Source: Halopseudomonas sabulinigri
GTDB lineage: Bacteria > Pseudomonadota > Gammaproteobacteria > Pseudomonadales > Pseudomonadaceae
NCBI RefSeq assembly: GCF_900105255.1
Contig: NZ_LT629763.1
Coordinates: 310,001 to 374,000 of the forward strand
Direction: 5' to 3'
Length of the DNA stretch: 64,000 nucleotides
Shown here: in pieces, positions 7,550 to 16,472 of the stretch
Position numbering within the stretch: position 1 is the first letter of the stretch
Layout: each line of letters starts with the position of its first letter
Notes under the pieces: model-generated
What the model saw: the letters and a program-made list of their open reading frames with translations, nothing else
What the model was told of the DNA's origin: nothing
The model's database searches: none
Position numbers and translations under genes: made by a program

Positions 7550-8767
7550 TCAGTTGGCCTGCTGCAGGGCAGCGGTATCGGTCATGGCGTGCAGTTCAAA
7601 GCTGCCGGCGTAGGCAGCGGGGTCGCGGCCATCCCAAACCTTGCCGTCCATCAGGGTGCTGCTGCGTAGCGGGCTCTCGGGCACGCTGATGCCCAGCGCG
7701 CTTGCGGCTTCACGGTACAGCTGCAGTTGCTGCACCTGGCTGGCGAGGCCCTGATAGTCGGGCTCTTCGCGTAGCAGGCCCCAGCGGCGGAACTGGGTCA
7801 TGAACCAGGTGCCGTCAGAGAGGTAGGGCACGTTTACCTCGCCATCGCCGAAAAAGCGCAGCCGGTGCTCGTCGCGCCAGGCGTTACCGCGGCCATCGAC
7901 GTACTCGCCGAGCATGCGCGGTTGCAGTGACTCCAGGGGCGCGTTGACATAGTCAGCGCCACTGATCAGCTGTGCGGTACTGCGGCGGTTATCGTCGTTC
8001 TCGTCAATGAAGCGGCTGGCATCGAGAATCGACATGATCAGCCCACGCGCCGCGTTGGGGCACTCTTCGACGAAGCGTCGAGTGGCGCAGAGCACCTTTT
8101 CCGGGTGGTTCGGCCAGACCGACTGGCTGGTGGCCAGGGTGTAACCCATGCCGTCTTCAATCGCGTGGGCGCCCCAGGGCTCGCCCGCACAGAAGCCATC
8201 AATGCGGCGTGCGCGCAGATGCTCGACCATCAGCGAAGGGGGGACCACGCGGGTATCCACGTCGCGCAGCGGGTGAATGCCGTTGGCGGCCAGCCAGTAA
8301 TACAGCCACATGGCATGCGTGCCGGTAGGGAAGGTTTGGGCCAGGCAAAGGCGGGTATTGCCCAGCAGGGCGCGTTCAACCAGCGCCTGGCTGCTGTCGA
8401 CACCGGTTTCCAGCATGGCCTGCGACAGGTTGATGCTCTGACCGTTCTGGTTCAGGCCCATCAGTACCGCCATGGACGTGGCGGCACTGCCAAGGCCGAG
8501 CTGAATACCGTAGGCCAGACCATAAAGACCTTGCGCTGCATCCAGCTCGCCGTTAAGCAGACGGTCGCGCAGTGCAGACCAGGACTGCTGACGTTGCAGG
8601 TTGAGGGTCAGCCCGTACGGCTGCGAAAAGCCCTGGGTGGCGGCGACGATCAGCGAGGCTGAGTCGGTCAGTGGCATGAAGCCCAGATTCAGAGTGTGTT
8701 TTTCCGGTGCATCGCTGCCATTGACCCAGGCGAGCACGTCGTCGCGTTGCTGGTCTGTCTGCTTCAT
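7550..8767 (-). CDS. nasS: Cytoplasmic nitrate sensor NasS (NrtA-like)
   Basis: A 405-aa protein related to the nitrate-binding proteins NrtA/NasF of ABC transporters (LGFMPLTDSASLIVAATQGF near the start; FCAGEPWGAHAIE near residue 215). It has no signal peptide or lipobox, as expected for NasS, which stays in the cytoplasm and holds NasT inactive until nitrate or nitrite binds. The Shine-Dalgarno is AGGA before the ATG. Its own mRNA has a sigma-54 element and a NasT-type leader with terminator, which suggests that the sensor operon is itself nitrate-controlled. Confidence 0.93.
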   Translation of the reverse strand: MKQTDQQRDDVLAWVNGSDAPEKHTLNLGFMPLTDSASLIVAATQGFSQPYGLTLNLQRQQSWSALRDRLLNGELDAAQGLYGLAYGIQLGLGSAATSMAVLMGLNQNGQSINLSQAMLETGVDSSQALVERALLGNTRLCLAQTFPTGTHAMWLYYWLAANGIHPLRDVDTRVVPPSLMVEHLRARRIDGFCAGEPWGAHAIEDGMGYTLATSQSVWPNHPEKVLCATRRFVEECPNAARGLIMSILDASRFIDENDDNRRSTAQLISGADYVNAPLESLQPRMLGEYVDGRGNAWRDEHRLRFFGDGEVNVPYLSDGTWFMTQFRRWGLLREEPDYQGLASQVQQLQLYREAASALGISVPESPLRSSTLMDGKVWDGRDPAAYAGSFELHAMTDTAALQQAN

Positions 8768-8789
8768 TTGTCAGTCCTGCTGCTGCATG

Positions 8790-8822
8790 AAAAAAGCGCC
8801 GCACACCTGCCGGCAGCGGCGC
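8790..8822 (-). terminator. Attenuator terminator before nasS
   Basis: Minus-strand 7-bp GC stem (GCGCCGC/GCGGCGC), 13-nt loop, followed by T6, about 22 nt upstream of the nasS ATG. Confidence 0.8.
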
Positions 8823-8876
8823 ATCTTAACCACAGATGCGGCTTGCTGCCAGCCAGGGGAACGACGCCGTTGTCGT
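8790..8876 (-). promoter_or_regulatory. ANTAR (NasT) antitermination leader of nasST
   Basis: On the minus strand, a 5-bp hairpin ACGAC-AACGGC-GTCGT (8861-8876) carries the A-x-x-G hexaloop. A larger hairpin follows, GGCAGC/GCTGCC (8812-8817 with 8845-8850) enclosing CGCATCT/AGATGCG (8820-8826 with 8834-8840). It shares bases with the 5' arm of the terminator GCGCCGC/GCGGCGC (8796-8802 with 8816-8822), so the two structures are mutually exclusive. A second clear A-x-x-G loop was not found here, unlike the other three leaders. Confidence 0.72.
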
Positions 8877-8916
8877 GGTCTGTGCCCCGGTTGCGAGGCG
8901 ATGGTGTCACGATACC

Positions 8917-8932
8917 AGCAAAGGTTGTGTCA
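8917..8932 (-). promoter_or_regulatory. Sigma-54 promoter for nasST
   Basis: Minus-strand TGACAC-N5-TTGCT, one base from the sigma-54 consensus. It begins immediately after the stop codon of the upstream stress-protein gene. The predicted start is near 8906, upstream of the leader hairpins. Confidence 0.65.
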
Positions 8933-8933
8933 G

Positions 8934-9362
8934 TCAGCGCACTATCATCACCGAGCGTTTGGACTGCTGCACTACGCGCAGGGCATTGGTGCCCAGCAGG
9001 TAGTCTTCCAGCCGCTTGCGTTTGTGCGAGGCCATGATGATCAGGTCGACGTCGATCTTCTTGGCGACCCGCAAGATCGCCTCGTAGGCCTTGCCGTCAG
9101 CGACGATGCGCTGCACTTTCACATCCTTGGGTACATGCTCCTTGACGAAGGCGCGCAGGTTGTCGGTCATGGTCTTCTTGGCCTGGTCGGCGTATTCCTT
9201 GGGAAAGAACCCCCCGACCAGCGGCATGCCAAAATCCGGCAGTACGGTAATCACATGCAGCGAGGCATTGTAGGTCTGACAGAAGTTCAGCGCGGTCGGC
9301 AGCGCCTTGCTCCAAGACTGTTTATGGTTCAGATCGATCGGCAGCAGAATTTTGTTGTACAT
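8934..9362 (-). CDS. Universal stress protein associated with a TRAP transporter (TeaD-like)
   Basis: A 142-aa UspA-fold protein: N-terminal strand YNKILLPIDL and the ATP-binding region LIIMASHKRKRLEDYLLGTNALRVVQQSKRSVMIVR, with the G-x2-x9-G-S/T pattern in a relaxed form. It starts 10 bp after the TRAP permease stop, so it is the last gene of the transporter operon. By analogy with TeaD of Halomonas it may adjust transporter activity. That is inference from position. Confidence 0.88.
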   Translation of the reverse strand: MYNKILLPIDLNHKQSWSKALPTALNFCQTYNASLHVITVLPDFGMPLVGGFFPKEYADQAKKTMTDNLRAFVKEHVPKDVKVQRIVADGKAYEAILRVAKKIDVDLIIMASHKRKRLEDYLLGTNALRVVQQSKRSVMIVR

Positions 9363-9372
9363 GGCCGTTACC

Positions 9373-11976
9373 TCACGCGGTTGGGGCGGTGGCTTTGCTG
9401 GTGTCAGCGGGACGCCGGCGCCATTGCAGGCCGATAACCAGCAGGAATACTGCCAGACCGGGCAGCCACATCCATTCCTTGGCCCAGCGGTCTACCGGCG
9501 CAAGAATCTCGACGATCTCCTGGTCGAACTGGAAGCCAAGGTCGGCGGCTACGCTGCCGTAGGTGACCATGTCGACAATGGTGCGATCGCCGTCTTCCAT
9601 CAACATCAACCCCAGGTTGTCCATGCGCTCCTGCGCGGTATCGCCCTCGGGCACCGGTACCAGTACGAAGAAGGTGCGAGGCTGACCGATATCGTCTTCA
9701 CCATTGACCTGTACACGCAGGTTGCTGCCCTTGTCGACGTTGCCCAATGCCTGCTCCAGCTGCGCGGGCGGAATGCTGCGGTAGGGGTCGTGCAGCATGT
9801 CCATCCAGAAGCCGGGACGGAACAGGGTGAACGCCACCAGCAGCAACAGCAGGCTTTCATACCAGCGGCTCTTGACCAGCATCCAGCCCTGGGTGCCGGC
9901 GGCAAAGATCAGCATGGCGATGGTGGCGACGATGAAGATCAAAATGCCCTGTGCCCAGCTCACATCGATCAACAACAAATCGGTGTTGAAGATGAACAGG
10001 AACGGCAGCGCGGCGGTGCGCAGGCTGTAGTAGAAGGCCTGAAAGCCGGTGCGTATCGGGTCGCCGCCCGACACCGCAGCTGCGGCAAAAGAGGCCAGGC
10101 CAACCGGTGGCGTGACGTCGGCCATGATGCCGAAATAGAAGACGAACAGGTGCACGGCAATCAGCGGCACCAGCAGGCCGCTTTCCTGACCCAGGGTAAC
10201 GATCACGGGCGCCAACAGCGCGGACACCACGATGTAATTGGCTGTGGTTGGCAGACCCATGCCGAGAATCAGGCTGAGCACGGCGGTCAATGCCAGCATC
10301 AGCAGCAAGTTGCCCATGGACAAGATTTCGACCAGATCGGCCAGTACCAGACCCACGCCAGTCTGGGATACCGCGCCCACGATAATGCCGGCGGTAGCCG
10401 TGGCAATGCCAATACCTATCATGTTTCGTGCGCCGGCCACCAGGCCCTGCCAAAGATCGTCAGCGCCCTGCAGCAGATCGGCCTGCAGGCTCGACTGCTT
10501 GCGGAACAGTGCCATCAGCGGGCGCTGGGTAAGAATGATCACGATCATGAACACGGTCGCCCAGAAGGCTGACAGACCGGGGGAGAGGCGTTCTACCATC
10601 AGACACCAGATCAGAACGATGACCGGCAGAATGTAATGCAGGCCCGACATCACTGTGGGTTTGGTCTGCGGCAGGTGCACGACTGGCGAATCCGGATCAT
10701 CCAGTTCCAGCTCAGGGTAGCGTGAACCGATTTTCAGCAGACCTACGTACACCGCCGCGAGGCCGCCGGCGATCACCCAACTGGCAGCATCGCCGAGTGC
10801 TGGTTTGAGCCAGCCAAGGCCGTAGTAGACGCCGAACGACAAGGCCATCAGCAGCAAGAGGCCGGTCAGAAAACCGATGACCTTGCGCAGCAACGGTTTC
10901 GGTGGGTTGCTGCTTTGCAGCCCCTGCATACCGGCCTTAACCGCCTCAAGGTGCACGATGTAGATCAGCGCGATGTAGGAAATCAGCGCCGGCAGAAAGG
11001 CATGCTTGATTACCTCCACATAGGAGATGCCCACGTATTCGACCATCAGAAAAGCTGCGGCGCCCATTACTGGCGGCATGATCTGACCATTGACCGAGGA
11101 CGCCACCTCAACAGCGCCAGCCTTTTCGGAAGAGAAACCGACGCGTTTCATCATCGGAATGGTGAAGGTACCGGTGGTCACGGTATTGGCAATGGATGAG
11201 CCGGAAATCAGCCCGGTCATGCCCGAGGCCACGACTGCCGCCTTGGCCGGGCCGCCACGATAGTGCCCAAGCAGTGAGAAGGCCACCTTGATGAAGTAGT
11301 TACCGGCGCCGGCCTTGTCGAGCAATGAGCCGAACAGCACAAACAGGAAAACGAAACTGGTGGAGACGCCCAGTGCAATACCGAACACGCCCTGCGTGGT
11401 CAGCCACTGGTGATTGGCCAGTGACTCGAGGCTGACGCCGCGGTGGGCCAAAATGCCGGGCATGTAGGGGCCGGCTACCGAATACACGATGAAAATCAGC
11501 GCCACTATCATCAACGGCGGCCCAAGCGCGCGTCGCGTGGCTTCCAGTAGCGTCAGCAGGCCGATGACCGCGATGACCACATCCTGGGTAATGGGCTTAC
11601 CTGGTCGGGTGGCCAGTTCGGCATAAAAGAAATACAGGTAGGACGCGCAGAAGGCGGCCACCAACGCCAGCACCCAATCGATCACCGGGATGTAGTCACG
11701 CGGGGAACGCTTGAACGCCGGGTAAGCCATAAAGCCAAGAAACACCGCGAAGGTGAGATGAATCGAGCGTGATTCCGTGCTGTTGAATACGCCAAAGCCA
11801 AGCATGAAAGGCAGCGGCGACGCGATCCAGAGTTGGAACAGCGACCAGAGTGCGGCTATCGAGAGCAGGAGCTTGCGAGCCAGTCCGGTGGGTTTTCGCG
11901 CGCCGGTGTCGCTGGTGGCGACCAGGTCTTCCAGATCGGTTGGGGTATTGCCTGTTGCGTCGCTTGGTTGGCTCAT
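9373..11976 (-). CDS. TRAP transporter fused permease (DctQM type, TAXI system)
   Basis: An 867-aa inner-membrane protein with many hydrophobic helices. It fuses the small and large TRAP membrane subunits, as is usual when the binding protein is of the TAXI class. The DctM-like core is recognisable in SGSSIANTVTTGTFTIPMMK, GQIMPPVMGAAAF and GMGLPTTANYIV. A periplasm-facing segment near residues 755-830 is followed by a last helix. The start ATG at 11976 has AGGAG 12 nt upstream. The substrate cannot be read from sequence: TAXI systems take up C4-dicarboxylates, amino acids or ectoine-like compounds. It is driven by ion gradients, not ATP. Confidence 0.92.
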   Translation of the reverse strand: MSQPSDATGNTPTDLEDLVATSDTGARKPTGLARKLLLSIAALWSLFQLWIASPLPFMLGFGVFNSTESRSIHLTFAVFLGFMAYPAFKRSPRDYIPVIDWVLALVAAFCASYLYFFYAELATRPGKPITQDVVIAVIGLLTLLEATRRALGPPLMIVALIFIVYSVAGPYMPGILAHRGVSLESLANHQWLTTQGVFGIALGVSTSFVFLFVLFGSLLDKAGAGNYFIKVAFSLLGHYRGGPAKAAVVASGMTGLISGSSIANTVTTGTFTIPMMKRVGFSSEKAGAVEVASSVNGQIMPPVMGAAAFLMVEYVGISYVEVIKHAFLPALISYIALIYIVHLEAVKAGMQGLQSSNPPKPLLRKVIGFLTGLLLLMALSFGVYYGLGWLKPALGDAASWVIAGGLAAVYVGLLKIGSRYPELELDDPDSPVVHLPQTKPTVMSGLHYILPVIVLIWCLMVERLSPGLSAFWATVFMIVIILTQRPLMALFRKQSSLQADLLQGADDLWQGLVAGARNMIGIGIATATAGIIVGAVSQTGVGLVLADLVEILSMGNLLLMLALTAVLSLILGMGLPTTANYIVVSALLAPVIVTLGQESGLLVPLIAVHLFVFYFGIMADVTPPVGLASFAAAAVSGGDPIRTGFQAFYYSLRTAALPFLFIFNTDLLLIDVSWAQGILIFIVATIAMLIFAAGTQGWMLVKSRWYESLLLLLVAFTLFRPGFWMDMLHDPYRSIPPAQLEQALGNVDKGSNLRVQVNGEDDIGQPRTFFVLVPVPEGDTAQERMDNLGLMLMEDGDRTIVDMVTYGSVAADLGFQFDQEIVEILAPVDRWAKEWMWLPGLAVFLLVIGLQWRRRPADTSKATAPTA

Positions 11977-12177
11977 GGCTGCGCGCTACTCCTGTTCTTT
12001 TATCTTTTGGCGTCACTAGTGACGAAGGTGGCAGACCCGGTTGGGGTTACTGCCCGGCACACCGGAAAGCTCTTGTGGAGCACCGGTTACTGCAATAATT
12101 CGCCGGCAAAGGGGCCAACGAAACGAAAAGTGTGCGCCTGGGCGCGTTTGGCATCGAAAATGCCGAGACTGAAACAA
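11977..12177. other. Gap between TAXI binding protein and TRAP permease
   Basis: About 200 bp without a credible gene. It precedes the permease on the minus strand and would carry its leader if the permease is transcribed through the hairpin at 12178-12203. No clear promoter was recognised. Confidence 0.5.
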
Positions 12178-12203
12178 GCGAGCCGCCCCGTGGGGCGGCT
12201 CGC
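12178..12203 (-). terminator. Strong hairpin after the TAXI binding protein gene
   Basis: A perfect GCGAGCCGCCCC / GGGGCGGCTCGC stem 10 bp beyond the stop codon, with only a short T-rich tail (TTGTTT). It may partly terminate or protect the binding-protein mRNA, so that binding protein is made in excess over permease. Confidence 0.7.
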
Positions 12204-12213
12204 AAGGGGTGGC

Positions 12214-13185
12214 TTACATCCAGCCACGCTCTTTGTAGTAACGTACTGCGCCGTCATGCAGCGGTGCAGACAGGCCTTCCTTGATCATCTGCTCTTCCTT
12301 CAGGGTGGCGAAGGCGGGGTGCAGGCGCTTGAAGCGATCAAAGTTCTCGAACACCGCCTTGACGGTCTGGTATACGGTTTCATCGCTGACCTGATCAGAG
12401 GCAACCAGGGTCGCACGTACGCCGAAGGTGTTTACGTCTTCGTCGTTGCCGCGATACAGGCCACCGGGGATAACGGCCTTGGCGTAGTAGGAACGGTCAC
12501 CCACCAGCTTGTCGATCTCTGGCCCGTCAACCGATACCAATACTGAGTCGACGGTAGTGGTGGCTTCCTGAATGGAGCCATTCGGGTGGCCTGCCACGTA
12601 AACCATGGCATCGACGTTGTTGTCACCCAAAGCAGCCGCTTGTTCGGCAGCGCCCAGTTCGGATGCCAGGGAGAAGTCCTTCACGGTCCAGCCAAGGGCC
12701 TCCAGCACCACGTCCATGGTGTCGCGCTGGCCGGAGCCTGGGTTACCGATGTTGACGCGCTTGCCTTTCAGATCCTTGACGCCGGTGATGTCAGCGTCGC
12801 GACGGGCAACGATAGTCAGCGGCTCGCCGTGCAGGGCGAAGAGTGCACGCATACCTTCGAAGGGGCCATCGGCCTGGAAGTTCTGCACGCCCTCATAGGC
12901 TTTGTACTGCACATCGGACTGCACTACGCCCATGTCCATCTCGCCGCCACGAATGGCGTTCACGTTGGCTACCGAACCGCCGCTGGAAGGCGCGTTGCAG
13001 CGAATGCCATGCTCCTCACTGTTACGGTTGAGCAGACGACACACGGATTGGCCGACGACGTAGTACACACCGGTCTGGCCACCGGTACCTATGGTGACAA
13101 ACTCTTCCGCGACAGCAGGGGTGGCAGCGAGCGAGGCATAGCCAATGGTGGCCGAGAACAGCATGGCTAGGGATTTGCGCTTCAT
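12214..13185 (-). CDS. TAXI-family TRAP transporter solute-binding protein
   Basis: A 323-aa periplasmic protein with a cleavable signal peptide (MKRKSLAMLFSATIGYASLA, then TPAVAEE). The TAXI hallmark start FVTIGTGGQTGVYYVVG follows directly, and DLKGKRVNIGNPGSGQRDT lies near residue 140. It delivers the substrate to the fused permease encoded downstream on the same strand. A good Shine-Dalgarno, AAAGGAGT, lies 9 nt before the ATG. Confidence 0.94.
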   Translation of the reverse strand: MKRKSLAMLFSATIGYASLAATPAVAEEFVTIGTGGQTGVYYVVGQSVCRLLNRNSEEHGIRCNAPSSGGSVANVNAIRGGEMDMGVVQSDVQYKAYEGVQNFQADGPFEGMRALFALHGEPLTIVARRDADITGVKDLKGKRVNIGNPGSGQRDTMDVVLEALGWTVKDFSLASELGAAEQAAALGDNNVDAMVYVAGHPNGSIQEATTTVDSVLVSVDGPEIDKLVGDRSYYAKAVIPGGLYRGNDEDVNTFGVRATLVASDQVSDETVYQTVKAVFENFDRFKRLHPAFATLKEEQMIKEGLSAPLHDGAVRYYKERGWM

Positions 13186-13471
13186 GTGAAATGACTCCTT
13201 TTTCTTTTCTGATTATTCATGACTGCAGATTGATGGACCGCAAGCCAAGGGGTTGATTCAATGCTGTTGTGCAGCACAGGAAGCAATTAATAGCGCTAAG
13301 GTAATAGCGTTCACTTTGTTGAATGAACAGTGTAGTGGATGATTTCAGTTTCACCCGAACATACCCGGCGATGGCAGCAGGGGCAAGCGGCGATGCGGGT
13401 TGTTGCGGCGCGGTGTGCAATGCTGCGCACGCCGCGTACGAACTGCAGGCGGCGATGCCCAAGACGTGGCC
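13186..13471. other. Gap between rnt and the TAXI binding protein gene
   Basis: About 286 bp. It must hold the promoter of the TAXI-TRAP operon in the T-rich part next to 13186-13330. Towards rnt there is an imperfect GC-rich hairpin (GCGGCG...CGCCGC, around 13400-13435) on the minus strand after the rnt stop, without a T tract. An 81-codon open frame here has no family signal. Confidence 0.5.
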
Positions 13472-14152
13472 TCAGTCTACCGGCGGCCAGCCGCCCATCT
13501 CACGCCAGCGATTGACGATGGTGCAGAACAGTTCGGCGGTTTTTTCCGTGTCGTAGCGGGCGGAATGCGCTTCCCGGCCATCGAAGTCCATACCGGCAGC
13601 GTTGCAGGCCTTGGCCAGCACCGTCTGACCGTAGGCGAGGCCGCCCAAGGTCGCGGTATCGAAGCACGAAAAGGGGTGAAAGGGGTTGCGCTTGATCTGA
13701 ATGCGCTCCACCGCGGCGTTGACAAAGCCGAGGTCGAAGAAAGCGTTGTGGCCAACCAGTACCGCACGCTTGCAGCCGGCTGATTTTACGGCTTTGCGCA
13801 CATGCTTGAAGATTTCCGTAATCGCGTGCTCCTCGCTGACCGCCTGGCGCAGGGGGTGGTCCAACTTGATGCCGGTAAACTCCAGCGCAGCCGCCTCAAT
13901 GTTGGCGCCCTCAAAGGGTTCGACGCGAAAGAAGTGGGTCTGATCGGGATAGACCATGCCCTCGTCGTCCATGCTGATGGTGGTCGCGGCAATTTCCAGC
14001 AGCGCGTCGGTCGCAGCATTGAAACCGCCGGTCTCGACGTCTATGACAACCGGCAGAAAGCCCCGGAAGCGGTAAGCCATCGGCGATTTTGGTTTGCCGG
14101 ACGCTGGCGCGTCCATGCCATCGCTGTCACTGTCAAAGTCGAACTCACTCAC
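13472..14152 (-). CDS. rnt: Ribonuclease T
   Basis: A 226-aa DEDDh 3'-5' exonuclease that trims tRNA and other stable RNA 3' ends. Exo I motif DVETGG (Asp and Glu) is near residue 38, exo [11 protein letters not shown] near 135, and exo [13 protein letters not shown] (His and Asp) near 198. The start codon is GTG (14150-14152) with GGATT 5 nt upstream. An acidic N-terminal extension of about 25 residues precedes the nuclease domain. It follows pyrC in the same direction after 30 bp, the order found in P. aeruginosa (pyrC-rnt). Confidence 0.96.
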   Translation of the reverse strand: MSEFDFDSDSDGMDAPASGKPKSPMAYRFRGFLPVVIDVETGGFNAATDALLEIAATTISMDDEGMVYPDQTHFFRVEPFEGANIEAAALEFTGIKLDHPLRQAVSEEHAITEIFKHVRKAVKSAGCKRAVLVGHNAFFDLGFVNAAVERIQIKRNPFHPFSCFDTATLGGLAYGQTVLAKACNAAGMDFDGREAHSARYDTEKTAELFCTIVNRWREMGGWPPVD

Positions 14153-14182
14153 GCGTAATCCTTAGCATCGCAAAGAGGGATA

Positions 14183-15217
14183 TCAGGCCAGGCGCCACTG
14201 CAGGGTTTCGCCTGCGCGCAGCGGAATGACGTTCTGATCACCGAAGGGTAGCTGTTCTGGCGCCTGCCAGCTATCGCGCAGCAGGGTTATCTGCTCGCTG
14301 TTGCGGGGCAAGCCGTAGAAGTCCGGCCCGTGGAAACTGGCAAAGCCTTCCAGCTTGTCGAGTGCGCCCAGGCTGTCGAAGGCTTCTGCGTAGAGTTCAA
14401 TGGCCGCGTAGGCGGTGTAGCAGCCGGCACATCCACAGGCCGCTTCCTTGGCGTGGCGCGCATGGGGCGCCGAATCGGTACCGAGAAAGAACTTGCTGGA
14501 GCCGGAAGCGACTATGTCACACAGGGCCTGCTGATGCTTCTCGCGCTTGAGGATCGGCAGACAGAACAGGTGCGGACGAATGCCGCCGACCAGCATATGA
14601 TTGCGGTTGAACAACAGGTGATGTGCCGTGATAGTGGCGCCGACGTTGGCCGGAGCCTGCTTGACGAACTCAACTGCGTCGGCGGTGGTGATGTGCTCAA
14701 ATACGATTTTGAGAGTAGGGAAGCGTTCTACCACCTTGACCAACTGCTGATCGATAAAGGCCTTTTCGCGGTCGAAAATATCGACCTCGGCGTGGGTTAC
14801 TTCACCGTGTACCAGCAGCGGCATGCCGACCTCGGCCATGGCTTCCAGCGCGGGGTAGATATTCTCCAGCGCGGTCACGCCGGACTGCGAGTTGGTGGTT
14901 GCACCTGCGGGGTAAAGTTTGGCGGCAATCGCCTGACCGCTGAGCTTGGCTTCGCGGACAATCTCGGGGCTGGTCTGATCGGTGAGATAGAGCACCATCA
15001 ACGGCTCAAACTGTGAGCCGGCAGGGCGGGCGGCGAGGATGCGCGCCTTGTAACCTGCCGCTTCCTGTGCGTCGCGCACTGGCGGAACCAGATTCGGCAT
15101 GATGATGGCGCGACCAAAGGTGCGCGCAGCATCGGCAACGGTGTGGCCCAAAACCTCCCCATCGCGAAGGTGAATATGCCAGTCGTCTGGCCGGGTGAGC
15201 GTGAGGCGATCAGTCAT
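14183..15217 (-). CDS. pyrC: Dihydroorotase
   Basis: A 344-aa zinc amidohydrolase that closes carbamoyl-aspartate to dihydroorotate in pyrimidine synthesis. The metal motif [10 protein letters not shown] is near residue 13, the metal-bridging Lys region [13 protein letters not shown] near 100, HGEVTH near 140, FEHITT near 178 and the catalytic Asp region LGTDSAPH near 248. The start at 15217 ([14 protein letters not shown]) gives the normal length; longer in-frame starts reach into motY leader DNA and are unlikely. Divergent from motY. Confidence 0.96.
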   Translation of the reverse strand: MTDRLTLTRPDDWHIHLRDGEVLGHTVADAARTFGRAIIMPNLVPPVRDAQEAAGYKARILAARPAGSQFEPLMVLYLTDQTSPEIVREAKLSGQAIAAKLYPAGATTNSQSGVTALENIYPALEAMAEVGMPLLVHGEVTHAEVDIFDREKAFIDQQLVKVVERFPTLKIVFEHITTADAVEFVKQAPANVGATITAHHLLFNRNHMLVGGIRPHLFCLPILKREKHQQALCDIVASGSSKFFLGTDSAPHARHAKEAACGCAGCYTAYAAIELYAEAFDSLGALDKLEGFASFHGPDFYGLPRNSEQITLLRDSWQAPEQLPFGDQNVIPLRAGETLQWRLA

Positions 15218-15442
15218 GCAGGGAGCTTCCAGAGCGGGATAATGCCGCAATGCTACCGTAAACGCCGGGTGTTTCACACAGCCTCAGGGTGCGCAATCTA
15301 CTGTCGTCGGGCGGTCGGCTGCCGGAATTTGCGGATTTATCCGTCCTGCATGGTAAAGAATTGCCGCGCGCCGCCGATGAGACTGGCAAGAGAGATTAGC
15401 GACGCCGACCGCGACCCGGCGTCAGATGAGGTGAACAGCGTG

Positions 15443-16291
15443 ATGACGCGATCCTGTCCGGCCCTGTTGCTGGTGCTGGCGCTACCAACCCAGGCACTGA
15501 CCTTCCAGACCCGTATGGAAGACGTGCAGTGGCAGGTGGCGGGCGATGAATTTGCCTGCCGTTTGACCCAGTCGGTAGCAGGTTATGGCGAGGCCAGCTT
15601 TGTACGCCATGCGGGCGAGCCGGCAGCCTTCGAGCTGAAGGCCTGGGATAATCCCATGAGTCCGGGCTCGGCGCAGGTTTATAACGAAGCGCCGCCCTGG
15701 CGCCCGGGCACCGCAGCCGTGCCGCTGGGGCAAGTGGCGGTAACCGGCGGTGCGGGCGTCATGCAGGTGCCTTATCAGCAGGCAGGGCGCATGCTTGCGG
15801 GTTTGGCCTCCGGGTTGCAACCGACCATTCAGCGCAGCGGATACGCGGGAAGCGCACCGGTACGGGTGGTGGTTTCCAGTGTTGGTTATCAACAGGCCTG
15901 GCTGGATTTTCAGAAGTGCATCAGCGGGCTGTTGCCAGTCAGTTACGCGCAAATCTCCGAGAGCCTGATCAGCTTTGCATCCGGTGGCGACAAGCTCAAC
16001 CCGCAGGCCAAAGCCATGCTGGATGCGGCGGTGATGTATATAAAGGCGGATGAAGACATAACCGAGATTCTGCTCGACGGCCATTCCGACAATCAGGGCA
16101 ATCGCCTGGATAACCGCGAACTGTCGCGTCAACGTGTACTGGCCGTAAAGGATTACCTGGTCGAGCAGGGCGTGAATGAGGATCTGTTTGCCATGCGCTT
16201 TCATGGCGACCGCTATCCGGTGGCGAGCAATCGCACCGAGCAGGGGCGCGCCGCCAATCGACGGGTGATGCTGCGTCTGGAGAAGGATTGA
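15443..16291 (+). CDS. motY: Flagellar motor protein MotY (OmpA-like)
   Basis: About 282 aa. A signal peptide (MTRSCPALLLVLALPTQA) is followed by the MotY N-terminal domain that docks to the flagellar basal body. The C-terminal OmpA-like peptidoglycan-binding domain (residues about 165-280) carries LDGHSDNQGN and ELSRQRVLAVKDYL. In Pseudomonas MotY forms the T-ring that anchors the MotAB/MotCD stators. The start at ATG 15443 gives a clean signal peptide; the longer open frame upstream does not. It lies between pyrC and argG, as PA3526 does in P. aeruginosa, which supports the name over other OmpA-like proteins. Confidence 0.88.
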   Translation: MTRSCPALLLVLALPTQALTFQTRMEDVQWQVAGDEFACRLTQSVAGYGEASFVRHAGEPAAFELKAWDNPMSPGSAQVYNEAPPWRPGTAAVPLGQVAVTGGAGVMQVPYQQAGRMLAGLASGLQPTIQRSGYAGSAPVRVVVSSVGYQQAWLDFQKCISGLLPVSYAQISESLISFASGGDKLNPQAKAMLDAAVMYIKADEDITEILLDGHSDNQGNRLDNRELSRQRVLAVKDYLVEQGVNEDLFAMRFHGDRYPVASNRTEQGRAANRRVMLRLEKD

Positions 16292-16472
16292 GCCGGCTTT
16301 CCCGGATATCGCCGGGTTGTTCTGTTCCCGGCCTGCGATCGGCAGATTCCTGCCGCTGAGGCTATAAACTAGCGCCCACTCCTCTGTGATTCCTTGTGCC
16401 TAGGCGCTAGAATAGCTGCCTTTCGTCCGCTCCTGCGTGAGTGGCGGTACAGTCTTGTTAAGGGAGCTCCTC

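Noticed and set aside
9307-10572. 421-codon plus-strand frame opposite the TRAP permease
   Set aside because: Gln/His-rich composition typical of an antisense shadow; the permease on the other strand explains the region.
13217-13462. 81-codon frame upstream of the TAXI binding-protein gene
   Set aside because: No ribosome-binding site, no family-like sequence, and it covers the likely promoter.
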